Position numbers and translations under genes: made by a program. A stretch of DNA of 64,000 nt, taken from positions 1 through 64,000 of the forward strand of contig CAKSYU010000007.1 in assembly GCA_934524965.1 (NCBI GenBank), in the 5' to 3' direction. The DNA is from an uncultured Angelakisella sp. GTDB lineage: Bacteria > Bacillota > Clostridia > Oscillospirales > Ruminococcaceae. Shown one piece after another: positions 51,744 to 59,972 of the stretch. Every line of letters begins with the position of its first letter. The stretch's first letter is position 1. The notes below the pieces were generated by a model. That model saw only the letters and a program-made list of their open reading frames with translations. It was not told the DNA's origin and searched no databases.

Positions 51744-51785
51744 CGGTATTCCTCCTTTCTCTCTTTCGCTTGCATTTTCCCCTGT

Positions 51786-51900
51786 TCTTCCCGCGGCGCT
51801 CCGGCGGGCGCCCCTCCGCTTTTGTCGTGCCGACCCGCCGCTTTGCGGCGGGCAGCCCTCCCCGCTGCGGTGCGCCCGCCTTCCGGGGCAGGCTCAGCGG
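51786..51900. repeat. dispersed GC-rich palindromic repeat (family A)
   Basis: Core CGCCCCTCCGCTTTTGTCG, GTGCCGACCCGCCGC, GCGGCGGGCAGCCCTCC. It is the reverse complement of 59443-59517 with only a few changes. It separates the regulator and kinase genes. Confidence 0.7.
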
Positions 51901-51904
51901 GTCA

Positions 51905-52609
51905 TTACTCCACCCACTTGTAGCCAAAGCCCCAAACGGTCGTCAGGTACTTGGGGTTGCTCGGTTCCGGTTCTATCTTCATGCGCAGCCGCCGCACATT
52001 CACATCAACGATCTTATCATCGCCGAAGTAGCTGTCGCCCCACACCGTCGTCAGCAGGCTGCTGCGGTCCAGCGCGATATTGGGGTTGCGCATAAAGTGC
52101 TCCATCAGCTGGAACTCCACCTGCGTCAGGTCGATCTTCTGCCCGTCACGGGTCAGACTGCGGCTGCGGATATTGAGCAGGAACGGACCGGAGCGCAGCT
52201 CGTTTTCCGGTTCCTGCTTGGCGCTGCTCATGCTGACCCGACGGTACACCGCGTCCACCCTTGCCACCAGCTCGCTGGGGCTGAAGGGCTTGGTGATGTA
52301 GTCATCGGCGCCCAGCATCAGTCCGTTCACCTTGTCCATCTCCTGGCTTTTGGCGGAAAGCATGATGACGCCGAGGGTGCTGTTGGTCTCCCGAATGTGC
52401 TTGCAGACGGTAAAGCCGTCGATGCCGGGCATCATGATATCCAATATGGCGACCGAAAAGCTGTCGCCCTGCTCGTCAAAAACGCGGATCGCGTCCTCGC
52501 CGCAGCTTACATCAACGACCTCGTAGCCGCTGCGCTGCAAATTGATGACCTCAAATTCACGGATCGCGTCCTCGTCCTCACAAATGAGAATTTTGCGGGG
52601 TGCTGCCAT
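51905..52609 (-). CDS. OmpR-family response regulator
   Basis: 234 residues. Receiver domain with acidic pair CEDED, phospho-Asp in VAILDIMMPGIDG (~53), Ser/Thr (MLSAKS) and Lys (YITKPFSP); then a winged-helix DNA-binding domain (LTQVEFQLMEHFMRNPN..., VDVNVRRLRMKIE, TVWGFGYKW). Pairs with the kinase downstream. WalR/ResD-like; the regulon is not known. Confidence 0.95.
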   Translation of the reverse strand: MAAPRKILICEDEDAIREFEVINLQRSGYEVVDVSCGEDAIRVFDEQGDSFSVAILDIMMPGIDGFTVCKHIRETNSTLGVIMLSAKSQEMDKVNGLMLGADDYITKPFSPSELVARVDAVYRRVSMSSAKQEPENELRSGPFLLNIRSRSLTRDGQKIDLTQVEFQLMEHFMRNPNIALDRSSLLTTVWGDSYFGDDKIVDVNVRRLRMKIEPEPSNPKYLTTVWGFGYKWVE

Positions 52610-52706
52610 AGGTCATTCCTCCTGTCTGTTGGTTAAACGCCCGTAATGGGGCGGTAATTCCTTGCGGTACACCGGAGCTTTTCCGGCGGTTTTCTCTTGG
52701 GCGGTG

Positions 52707-53993
52707 TCAGCCCAGCAGCGAGAAGTTTTCCTCCACCTCCGACATGTTCAGCGGGCTGCCGGTGGGCAGGGCGGCATAGTAGGCAAACTGTCCTCTGGTC
52801 GCCAGTAGGGTGTAGCCCTCCGGCGCGGCGCCGTCGGCGGCGGAGACGACCTGCAGCCGCAGCAGCTCGTCCCGTCCCTCCGGCAGGACGAAAATGGTGC
52901 GGTACAGCACGACCTCACGGGTCTCGGCGCTGCGCTGCAGGGAAACGGCACCCACCGAGTAGTAGTCCCGCATCACCTGCGGCAATATGAACTGCCAGCC
53001 ATCGGCAGTGTTCTGGCAGCAGACCGCGATGGTCTGGTAGCCGCCGCCCGAAAGGGTGCGGTACTCGGTAAAAACAAGGGCTTCCGTCCTGCCACTTTCG
53101 GGAATGGTGGTACTCCACGGCACCTCTATCACGCCGTCCCCGTCAATATCGGCAGGGGCAGCACCGGAGTAGCAGTAGCTGCCGCTGTAGCCGGCGGCGT
53201 TTTCCTCCTGCGGCAGCACCAGCTTATCACCGGCGGCGCCGACCAGCAGCGAGGCGGTCATTTCGGCATTTACCCTGCCGTAGAAAGCCGCGCCGTTCTG
53301 CTGCGGGGCGACCATACCGGTCACGCCGCCCAGCAGGCTTTGCAGCCGCAGCGAGCTGTAGGCGGAATCCAGCACCGAAATGCCGCTGCCGCCCCAGCCG
53401 ATAAGCTGTAGGGTCACGCCGCCGTCCAGCGTCGCGGCGATCAGCTCCTCATTGCCGTCGCCGTTAAAATCGGCGATTGCCATGCCGTCACAGCTGACAT
53501 GGAATTCCTCGGAGAGGGTGCCGCCCTGATAGCGGTAAAGGGACAGGGTATCGTACTCGCTTTCCGCCGAGCGCCACCCCACCAGCAGGTCGGTGACGCC
53601 ATCGCCGGAAAGGTGCCGGAAATCGACAAAAAGCACCTTTCCCTCGGTGGCGGGCAGGGCGTTGCCGGCGCGCCAGTGACCCTCGGTTTTATCCAGTATT
53701 TGCAGGTAAACCAGCGGCTCCTCCGCCACGGTGTAAAAAACCACCGCTTCCTCGGTCTCGTCGCCGTCCAGATCGGCAAAAATGTAGGGGGAACGGTAGC
53801 TGCCTCCGGTGGGGTAACAGAGCCTAAACTCCTGTCCCACCACATCGCGCAGCGCCTCGTCCACCTCGGTTTGCAGGGAGGAGAGAACAGGCGGGGTCAG
53901 CATGGAATCGACATCGGGCTGGTAGAGGTCGCAGCCGGTAAGACCCAGCAGCAGACCGGCGCCTAAAACAAGCGATGAAATGAGCTTCTTCAC
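52707..53993 (-). CDS. lipoprotein with VCBS/FG-GAP-like calcium-loop repeats
   Basis: 428 residues from GTG 53993 (AAAGGAGG 8 bp upstream). Signal KKLISSLVLGAGLLLGLTGC with lipobox LTGC. The mature part has at least three D-x-D-x-D-E/G loops (FADLDGDETEEAV, IADFNGDGNEELI, ADIDGDGVIEV) spaced like VCBS/integrin-type beta-propeller blades, which bind Ca2+ in relatives. Surface-exposed; role unknown. Own promoter (54048-54076). Adjacent to, but probably separate from, the two-component genes. Confidence 0.8.
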   Translation of the reverse strand: MKKLISSLVLGAGLLLGLTGCDLYQPDVDSMLTPPVLSSLQTEVDEALRDVVGQEFRLCYPTGGSYRSPYIFADLDGDETEEAVVFYTVAEEPLVYLQILDKTEGHWRAGNALPATEGKVLFVDFRHLSGDGVTDLLVGWRSAESEYDTLSLYRYQGGTLSEEFHVSCDGMAIADFNGDGNEELIAATLDGGVTLQLIGWGGSGISVLDSAYSSLRLQSLLGGVTGMVAPQQNGAAFYGRVNAEMTASLLVGAAGDKLVLPQEENAAGYSGSYCYSGAAPADIDGDGVIEVPWSTTIPESGRTEALVFTEYRTLSGGGYQTIAVCCQNTADGWQFILPQVMRDYYSVGAVSLQRSAETREVVLYRTIFVLPEGRDELLRLQVVSAADGAAPEGYTLLATRGQFAYYAALPTGSPLNMSEVEENFSLLG

Positions 53994-54047
53994 AGTGTTC
54001 CCTCCTTTCCTGCGGGTTGGGTACATAAACCCAAATTACCACTATCC

Positions 54048-54076
54048 ATTGTAGTCCTTTTCCCACAGCCTGTCAA
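54048..54076 (-). promoter_or_regulatory. promoter of the VCBS-like lipoprotein gene
   Basis: Minus strand TTGACA, 17 bp, TACAAT: close to consensus. Confidence 0.75.
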
Positions 54077-54078
54077 TG

Positions 54079-54350
54079 AACGGGGTGTAAATTCGAGGGG
54101 GCTAAATTGAAAAATTTTCTACACGGCGGGCGGCAGGAAAACGGGGGAGAAAAAGCGTACCGCGCGGGTGCGCGCGCCCGGATACGCGCCCATCGCGCGC
54201 GAGGCGAAAATCCCCCGAAAAATGAAGGTTTTACGGGCGAAAGGAGACGAAAACAGGGGCTTTGGCGGAAAAAGCGGTGCGAAAAATTTTGCGGGGGAAT
54301 AGGCAGGGAATTGAGGGAATTTTTGCGTAGGGCGGGGGCGGAGAAAGGGG
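54079..54350. other. non-coding stretch, purine-rich on the plus strand
   Basis: No supported gene. It includes GCGTACCGCGCGGGTGCGCGCGC (54156-54178), similar to the reverse of a palindromic segment at about 14398-14423. An open frame from 54107 is Arg/Gly-rich and lacks a ribosome site. Confidence 0.4.
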
Positions 54351-54351
54351 A

Positions 54352-54490
54352 AGCTTGGTGGGGAGAGGGCGGCGGAGCCGCGGACGTTCCGCCTGCGGAA
54401 CGCCCAGCCCGCGCCCCCAAAGGGGCGCGGGTCGCCGGACGCAGTCCGGCGGCGGCTCCGCCGTATGCCAGCCGGCTGCAGGGAGCCGGA
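54352..54490. repeat. GC-rich palindromic repeat (family B)
   Basis: GGCGGCGGAGCCGCGG at left and GGCGGCTCCGCCG at right; inner pairs GCGTTCCGCAGG-type, GCGCCCC/GGGGCGC and CCGGACGC/GCAGTCCGG. Related to 1149-1241 and 48340-48470. Confidence 0.6.
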
Positions 54491-54502
54491 AAAGGGCGCA
54501 AA

Positions 54503-54532
54503 AAAAGTCCCCGCCCGCAGTGGGGCAGGGGA
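54503..54532 (-). terminator. terminator of the XRE regulator gene
   Basis: On the minus strand CCCC-T-GCCC pairs with GGGC-GGGG, followed by ACTTTTTTT. Confidence 0.7.
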
Positions 54533-54548
54533 GCGAAATGACGGCTTT

Positions 54549-55262
54549 TTACTTGTGGTCGGGGGTGGTATGGGCGGAAAGCACCCGCTTTTCGGCATTG
54601 GTGACAAGGTTGAGCAGCGAAGTGGCGAACAGCGGGTAGTCGCGGCTCAAGCTCTCGGTGGAGAGCGCCAGCGCCTCGGGGTGGGTGATGGGGTCCATGC
54701 CCTCGGCGGGCTTTCCGGCGGCGATCTGCTCGGCATTTGCCTGGCAGACCTGCATCATGGCGGCGGAATAGGGGTGTGCCGTCAGCCGGTTCAGCTTGAA
54801 CATGGCAGGCTGGTTTTTCTCGTTGGCGCCGTGCAGAATACGGAACGCCCGATAGACCGAAAGCATAAGGAAATCGCTGATCTCGGTGACGAGGGCACGG
54901 CTGCCGCTGCGGTTCAAAAGGTCGAAAATGATATTGAGGGAATTGGTGATGAGCTTTTTATTGAGGGTGCACTGCACGCCGTTGCGGTAGCTGTTCTCTT
55001 TGCCCGCGGCGTCGCTTTCCGGCAGCTCCTCGATGGAGAGGGTAAGCCCGTTGCGGTCCGGTGTGCGCCCTAAAATATAATCGCAGGAGACGCCGTAAAA
55101 ATCGGCGGCGCGTACCAGAAAATCCAGCCCGCATTCCCGAATACCGTTTTCGTAATGGGAAAGCAGAGCCTGAGACACCCCAAGCTGCTGTGCGGCACTT
55201 TTTTGGCTGATGCCTTTTTCTTTTCTTAACAGGGTAAGTAAACGGGAAAACTCCGCAGCCAC
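54549..55262 (-). CDS. XRE-family transcriptional regulator
   Basis: 237 residues from GTG 55262. HTH: LLRKEKGISQKSAAQQLGVSQALLSHYENG (~8-37), then RAADFYGVSCDYILGRT. The remaining ~170 residues are helical with no recognised domain. The ATG at 55307 is rejected because it overlaps the -10 box (TATAAT, 55306-55311) of a near-consensus promoter; transcription would begin downstream of it. GAGG sits 8 bp before GTG 55262. Regulates unknown targets; a histidine phosphatase gene is divergent. Confidence 0.8.
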   Translation of the reverse strand: MAAEFSRLLTLLRKEKGISQKSAAQQLGVSQALLSHYENGIRECGLDFLVRAADFYGVSCDYILGRTPDRNGLTLSIEELPESDAAGKENSYRNGVQCTLNKKLITNSLNIIFDLLNRSGSRALVTEISDFLMLSVYRAFRILHGANEKNQPAMFKLNRLTAHPYSAAMMQVCQANAEQIAAGKPAEGMDPITHPEALALSTESLSRDYPLFATSLLNLVTNAEKRVLSAHTTPDHK

Positions 55263-55305
55263 CGCGTACACCTCAAATCCTACATTATTACAGACAGTAT
55301 AATTC

Positions 55306-55334
55306 ATTATAATGGGGAAAGGGGAATTTGTAAA
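55306..55334 (-). promoter_or_regulatory. promoter of the XRE regulator
   Basis: Minus strand TTTACA (55329-55334), 17 bp, TATAAT (55306-55311). The -10 overlaps the longest-frame ATG. Confidence 0.8.
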
Positions 55335-55533
55335 CTAAAAATGTCGAAGAAATGGAATATTCTTTAAAGTTTGTAAAAACCCATCATAATTGACCTGAAA
55401 ATTTGTAATAAGTAATAATGGGGAGTTCCTTTTCTGCCAAGGATATGCTATAATACCATCGGAAAAAAGCATGAGACCCCCCTCCCGTAAGCGGGCAGGC
55501 AAGCTGCGGACGGAGGGAAATAAAGGAGGGCGC

Positions 55534-56193
55534 ATGAAGAACTATGTGCTGCACTTTATAAGGCACGGCGCGACCGAGCATCAGCAGCGGGGCGTATATA
55601 TGGGGCGGCGAACCGGCTCCGAGCTTTCTGCGGCGGGCATCGGCGAACTGCTGAGCCTGAAAAATGAGTACGACTACCCGCCGGTGGAGGTGGTATTCAG
55701 CAGCCCGCTGCCGCACTGCTTGCAGACGGCGGACTTCCTGTACCCCGAAAGCAGGCTGATGGTGGTGGACGAGCTGGCGGAAATGGACTTTGGCGCCTAT
55801 GAGGGCAAAACGCTGGACGAGCTGAAGGATGATCCCGCCTTCTGCCGCTGGCTGGCGAACTCCCACAGCGAAAGACCGCCAGAGGGCGAGAGCGGGGAGG
55901 AATTCCTGATCCGGATACAGGCGGCGGTCGCCGCGATGATCGACTACATGGCACAGAACGAGATCTTTGAGGCGGCGGTGGTGACGCATGGCGGCGTGAT
56001 CGCCACGCTGATGTCCACGCTGGGACTGCCGCGGCAGCCGCTGCAGTTCTGGAAAACCGGCGGCGGGCGCGGCTTTACTTGCTTTATCCACCCGCAGATC
56101 TGGCAGAACGACCACCTGATGGAGGTGGCGGGCATTCTGCCGCACGGCGCGCCGACGGCGTGCCCGACCGAGACCGAAAAGAAAGGACGATAA
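55534..56193 (+). CDS. histidine phosphatase family protein
   Basis: 219 residues from ATG 55534 (AAAGGAGGG 7 bp upstream). Catalytic LHFIRHGATEHQQRG (RHG), FSSPLPHCLQTADFL, acid Glu in LAEMDFGAYEGKTL, and VVTHGGVIATLM. It resembles CobC/alpha-ribazole phosphatases and phosphoglycerate-mutase-like enzymes; no cobalamin genes are nearby, so a general phosphatase role is as likely. A TATAAT lies at 55449-55454. Followed 1 bp later by the DUF975 gene. Confidence 0.85.
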   Translation: MKNYVLHFIRHGATEHQQRGVYMGRRTGSELSAAGIGELLSLKNEYDYPPVEVVFSSPLPHCLQTADFLYPESRLMVVDELAEMDFGAYEGKTLDELKDDPAFCRWLANSHSERPPEGESGEEFLIRIQAAVAAMIDYMAQNEIFEAAVVTHGGVIATLMSTLGLPRQPLQFWKTGGGRGFTCFIHPQIWQNDHLMEVAGILPHGAPTACPTETEKKGR

Positions 56194-56194
56194 A

Positions 56195-57244
56195 ATGATG
56201 GGCTTGAACAAGGCAATTAAATTCAACGCGAAAAAGTGTCTGAAAAATAACTGGGGACGCGCTATTCTGATCCTTTTGATCATGGTGGCGGTGAACGCCG
56301 TACTGACGGCGCTGGATAACGCCATTTTCTCCGCCTTTGGCTTCCAGCGGGTGGAGATCAGCATTGACCTGCTGCGGGGCGGCTACACCGAATGGCTGGT
56401 GGAGGGAACCGGCGCGACATGGTATGAGATCCTGCTGAGTATTCTGCTTTCGCTGGTGCGGCTGTGCATTACGGCACCGCTGGTGCTAGGTGTGACCAAC
56501 TGGGCGCTGGAGCTTTCCGACGGGCGCAGCAATTCCATTGGAGAACTGTTTTGGGCGTTTGATAACGCCGCATGGTACCGCAGCGTGGGCTTGAGGATCT
56601 CGGTGGCGATCAAGACGGGGCTGTTTGCGCTGGCACTGGAGGCGATCCCGACGGTGATGGTGACGGTGGGTAAGATGAACCTGTGGGAAAACCGTGCTGC
56701 CGGCGTGCCGCTGGTGGTCATCGGCAGCTTGCTGATGCTGGTAGCCCTGCCCTTTACCTGGTGGTTTTCGGCGCGCTACTTTGTGGCGGAGCTGCTGCTG
56801 TGCGACCGTTACTATTATACCGTGAAGGAGGCAACCAAGCTTTCGGTGGCGGTGACAAAGGGCCGCCGGTGGAAGATCGTGGGCTTTTACCTTTCGTTCT
56901 TCCCGTGGTACCTGCTGTGCTGCCTGGTGATCCCGCTTTTCTATGTGATTCCTTATGTGACGGTGGCTTCCACCATGATGGCGCGGTATCTCTTTGAGGA
57001 CTATCTGCTGGATCAGGATAAGCTGGACGTTTCCGACCCCGATAAGCTCATCATTGACGATGTGGCGCCGGAGGACTACTACCGTGCCCGTGCGGAGCAG
57101 GGCATGAGCACCCCTGCACCCGCTGAGGAGCCGGCGGCGGAGGATTTCTCCGCGGCGGAGCATGACACGCAGCATACGGCGTCGGAGCAGCCGGAGGAAC
57201 AGCGTGAGGAGGACGGCAGCGACGACGGAATAGCGGAGCTGTAA
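56195..57244 (+). CDS. DUF975 family membrane protein
   Basis: 349 residues. About five to six transmembrane helices in the first 280 residues (ILILLIMVAVNAVLTAL, LLSILLSLVRLCITAPLVLG, VVIGSLLMLVALPFTWWF, FYLSFFPWYLLCCLVIPLFYV), then an acidic Ala/Glu-rich tail. NWALELSDGR and ARYLFEDYLL fit DUF975. Function unknown. Likely co-transcribed with the phosphatase. Confidence 0.75.
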   Translation: MMGLNKAIKFNAKKCLKNNWGRAILILLIMVAVNAVLTALDNAIFSAFGFQRVEISIDLLRGGYTEWLVEGTGATWYEILLSILLSLVRLCITAPLVLGVTNWALELSDGRSNSIGELFWAFDNAAWYRSVGLRISVAIKTGLFALALEAIPTVMVTVGKMNLWENRAAGVPLVVIGSLLMLVALPFTWWFSARYFVAELLLCDRYYYTVKEATKLSVAVTKGRRWKIVGFYLSFFPWYLLCCLVIPLFYVIPYVTVASTMMARYLFEDYLLDQDKLDVSDPDKLIIDDVAPEDYYRARAEQGMSTPAPAEEPAAEDFSAAEHDTQHTASEQPEEQREEDGSDDGIAEL

Positions 57245-57307
57245 GGACGGCGGAAAACCGCAGAAAAAACTATATTACCTTTGCCGGTGGAGCAAAGGCA
57301 GAAGAAA

Positions 57308-57329
57308 AGAGACCCTGCGAGGGGTCTCT
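57308..57329 (+). terminator. terminator after the DUF975 gene
   Basis: AGAGACCC/GGGTCTCT with a short loop, then TTTTTTTG. Confidence 0.85.
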
Positions 57330-57339
57330 TTTTTTGCGG

Positions 57340-57430
57340 GCTGATGAGGGCAGGCGGGGCGGCGGAATGGGGGAGGCTTTCCGCCCCGTAGGGGCGGGGA
57401 GCCGACGAGAAATGGAGCCGTCCCGCCGTG
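57340..57430. repeat. GC-rich palindromic repeat (family A-like, divergent)
   Basis: CCGCCCCGTAGGGGCGGGG hairpin with GAGCCGACGAGAAATGGAG. Shorter and more divergent than the other elements. Between a terminator and the cls stop. Confidence 0.45.
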
Positions 57431-57451
57431 GGGGGCAGCGGCTGCGTCCAT

Positions 57452-58984
57452 TTACATGAGGGGGGCGAGCAGCTTGAGCAGGGCGCACAGCACGCTGGTG
57501 CCGCGCAGCTTGCTGCGGAGCTCCTCCATGGTGATGAGGCGGCTTTTTTCCAGCGTTTCCTCGATGTCCTTTTTGATATCGCTGATGACGGGCGTCTGAT
57601 AGAGCAGCACGGCGTTCTCGTAGTGGAGGTACAGGCTGCGGTAATCGAGGTTGGCGGTGCCGACCATAGCAGCGTCGTCATCGCAGAGCGCCATTTTGGC
57701 GTGAATGAACCCGGGCTGGTACTCGTAGATCTTGACGCCGCTTTGGATAAGGGTTTGATAATAGGAGCGGCTGACCATGTGAACGTACCATTTATCGGGG
57801 TGGGAGGGGGTGATGATACGGACATCAACGCCGCTTTCCGCTGCCGTTTTCAGGGTAGTGATAAACTCGTTATCCAGAATGAGGTAGGGGGTGGTGATGT
57901 AGACATAGCGGCTGCTGCGCTGAATGAGATGCTGATAGGCATTTTCCGCTACATTAAAATGATCCAGCGGAGTATCGGGGAAGGGCTGGACAAAGCCCTG
58001 CGCAGGGACGGGCAGGGAGGTGAGATATTCCGCCTCAGGGTTTCTAAGAGCGTCATTTTTGTCATGGAGGGTCCAGTGCTGAAGGAACATACGGGTCATG
58101 CTGCGGACGGCGGTGCCGCGCAGCAGTATGGCGGTATCCTTCCAGTGACCGAAGCGCTCCACCTCATTGATGTATTCATCGGCGAAATTGACGCCGCCGG
58201 TGAAGGCGATCCTGCCGTCGATCACGCAGATCTTGCGGTGATCGCGATAATTCAGGCTGGGGTCCATACTGGGACGCAGGGGATTGAAGGGAATTGCCTT
58301 GATGTTGTAGGCGGCAAGCTCCCGCGGATAGGAAGCGGAAAGACGGCGGATACAGCCGAAGTCATCGTAGATGAGACAGACCTCGACGCCGGCGGCAGCG
58401 CGTTCCTTGAGGAGCTTCAGAATAGTATCCCACATGAGACCTTTTTCGATGATGAAGTATTCGAGGAAGATGAATTTCCGCGCCTTGGGCAGCTCCTCAC
58501 AGAGCATCTGGAAGAAGTCCTCGCCCAAGGGGGCGTATTCCACCTGTGTGCCGGTATAGGCAGGGAAGCCGGAAACGCGGCGGATATAATCGGTCTGGAC
58601 GCCGTATTTGGGATTGGTCTCCAGAAGCGCCGCGGTATCGCCCGCTTCCTCGGCGTAGAGGGAGGCATGGGACGCCTCGTGCGCCGCCATTTTTTCGCGG
58701 TAGCGGCGGGGGAGGGTCTTATTGCCGAACTTGAGGTAGAAAAAGCCGCCCAAGACCGGCAGGGTCATGATAAGAATGATCCATGTGATCTTGTAGGAGG
58801 GGTTATCGTCCTTGGCGACCAGCCAGATGACAATGGCAAGACTGAGCAGCACGAAGGCGGCGTAGAGATAACTGGAGTAGCTGCTGAGATTGAACAGAAT
58901 GACGGCAAAAATGCCGATCTGCACGATGATGAGCAGCGAGAACCAAAACAGGCGGCTGATAAAAAACCGCAGGATCTTTTTCAC
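57452..58984 (-). CDS. cls: cardiolipin synthase
   Basis: 510 residues from GTG 58984 (AAAGGCGGTG upstream). Two N-terminal transmembrane helices (FFISRLFWFSLLIIVQIGIFAV; YLYAAFVLLSLAIVIWLVA), a PLDc N-terminal segment, then two HKD motifs: YRDHRKICVIDGRIAFTGG (~230) and FIHAKMALCDDDAAMVGTANLDYRSL (~430). Joins two phosphatidylglycerols to cardiolipin. The ATG at 59020 coincides with the predicted transcription start and is not used. Confidence 0.93.
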   Translation of the reverse strand: MKKILRFFISRLFWFSLLIIVQIGIFAVILFNLSSYSSYLYAAFVLLSLAIVIWLVAKDDNPSYKITWIILIMTLPVLGGFFYLKFGNKTLPRRYREKMAAHEASHASLYAEEAGDTAALLETNPKYGVQTDYIRRVSGFPAYTGTQVEYAPLGEDFFQMLCEELPKARKFIFLEYFIIEKGLMWDTILKLLKERAAAGVEVCLIYDDFGCIRRLSASYPRELAAYNIKAIPFNPLRPSMDPSLNYRDHRKICVIDGRIAFTGGVNFADEYINEVERFGHWKDTAILLRGTAVRSMTRMFLQHWTLHDKNDALRNPEAEYLTSLPVPAQGFVQPFPDTPLDHFNVAENAYQHLIQRSSRYVYITTPYLILDNEFITTLKTAAESGVDVRIITPSHPDKWYVHMVSRSYYQTLIQSGVKIYEYQPGFIHAKMALCDDDAAMVGTANLDYRSLYLHYENAVLLYQTPVISDIKKDIEETLEKSRLITMEELRSKLRGTSVLCALLKLLAPLM

Positions 58985-59024
58985 TTTGACACCGCCTTTC
59001 GAGAGCTTATAATAATCCAAGTCT

Positions 59025-59053
59025 ATTTTACATCATGGGACAAGCCATGTCAA
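59025..59053 (-). promoter_or_regulatory. promoter of cls
   Basis: Minus strand TTGACA (59048-59053), 17 bp, TAAAAT (59025-59030). Confidence 0.75.
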
Positions 59054-59127
59054 ACCACAAAGGGGGACTGGTGGGAAAGGGGGAAAAGGTGTATAATGGG
59101 GCAAGACAAGCAAAGGAGGACTGCGGT

Positions 59128-59427
59128 ATGCCGTGGAGCGAATGGGTGAGAAAGCCGATATTCTGGCTGGTGTGCTACCTTATTATTATCAATCTGGTGG
59201 GATTTGCGATGATGGGGATAGATAAATACAAGGCAAAGCACGAGCGTTGGCGTATCCGCGAGCGGACGCTGATGCTGACCGCCGCCGTGGGCGGCTCAGT
59301 AGGGGTGTTCTGCGGAATGCGGGTGTTCCGCCACAAGACGCTGCACAACCTGTTCCGCTGGGGCGTGCCGGCGATCATGGCGGTGCAGGCAGCGCTGGCG
59401 GTGTACCTGATCTGGTTTAGGGGGTAA
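59128..59427 (+). CDS. DUF1294 membrane protein
   Basis: 99 residues from ATG 59128 (AAAGGAGG 8 bp upstream). Three predicted helices; MMGIDKYKAKHERWRIRERTLM and GGSVGVFCGMRVFRHKTLH are the DUF1294 signature. Function unknown. Divergent from cls; a TATAAT lies ~35 bp upstream. Confidence 0.88.
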   Translation: MPWSEWVRKPIFWLVCYLIIINLVGFAMMGIDKYKAKHERWRIRERTLMLTAAVGGSVGVFCGMRVFRHKTLHNLFRWGVPAIMAVQAALAVYLIWFRG

Positions 59428-59442
59428 GGGAACGGCTGCACA

Positions 59443-59517
59443 GGACGCGCCGCAGCGAGGAGGGCTGCCCGCCGCGTAAGCGGCGGGTCGGCACGACAAA
59501 AGCGGAGGCGCGTTCGA
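59443..59517. repeat. dispersed GC-rich palindromic repeat (family A)
   Basis: Reverse complement of the core at 51786-51900 with few changes; CCCGCCGCGTAAGCGGCGGG forms the central hairpin. Confidence 0.7.
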
Positions 59518-59565
59518 TGGGGCAAGGAAGTGCATTGCCGTGATAAATATGAAAAAGGACAACGA

Positions 59566-59593
59566 AAAACCGCCGCATTGCTGCGGCGGTTTT
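59566..59593. terminator. bidirectional terminator
   Basis: AAAACCGCCGC pairs with GCGGCGGTTTT; T-run follows on plus, A-run precedes. Confidence 0.85.
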
Positions 59594-59889
59594 TCTGTGC
59601 TTGTGACAATTGTGTGATAGAGGTAAGAGAGAGGTTAATGTGTTGACTGTAATCTGAGGGGTTTTGAGGAGGTTTTCAGCTTGGGTTCGTTACTCCCTTG
59701 CTGTGATTTTATTATAGAGCATCGCGCGGGAAAAGGTGTGAAGCGTTTATGAACAATAAGTGAAACTTTTTGCTGGAAATTAACACAAAATAATGAACAA
59801 AACGCAGGAATGGATCTCGCGGCGGGGAGACTGTGATTTTAGACAAAAATAATCGGCTGTTTTACAGCAAAATATATGAAAAACAAGGC

Positions 59890-59918
59890 TTGACAGGGGG
59901 CGACGGTATGATTATAAT
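59890..59918 (+). promoter_or_regulatory. promoter of the MATE transporter gene
   Basis: TTGACA (59890-59895), 17 bp, TATAAT (59913-59918). Confidence 0.8.
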
Positions 59919-59972
59919 GACTACTTTGTTAGAGGAAAACCGAAGGAAAGCCGCCGGACGGCGTGGTATGAA

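Larger units (their letters stand above)
59428..59972. other. 545-bp intergenic region
   Basis: Contains repeat 59443-59517, a strong terminator (59566-59593), an A/T-rich stretch 59600-59880 with no supported ORF, and the promoter of the MATE gene at 59890-59918. Confidence 0.5.

Noticed and set aside
54107..54541. 144-residue Arg/Gly-rich open frame
   Set aside because: No ribosome site, low-complexity composition, runs through a palindromic repeat and the terminator of the neighbouring gene.
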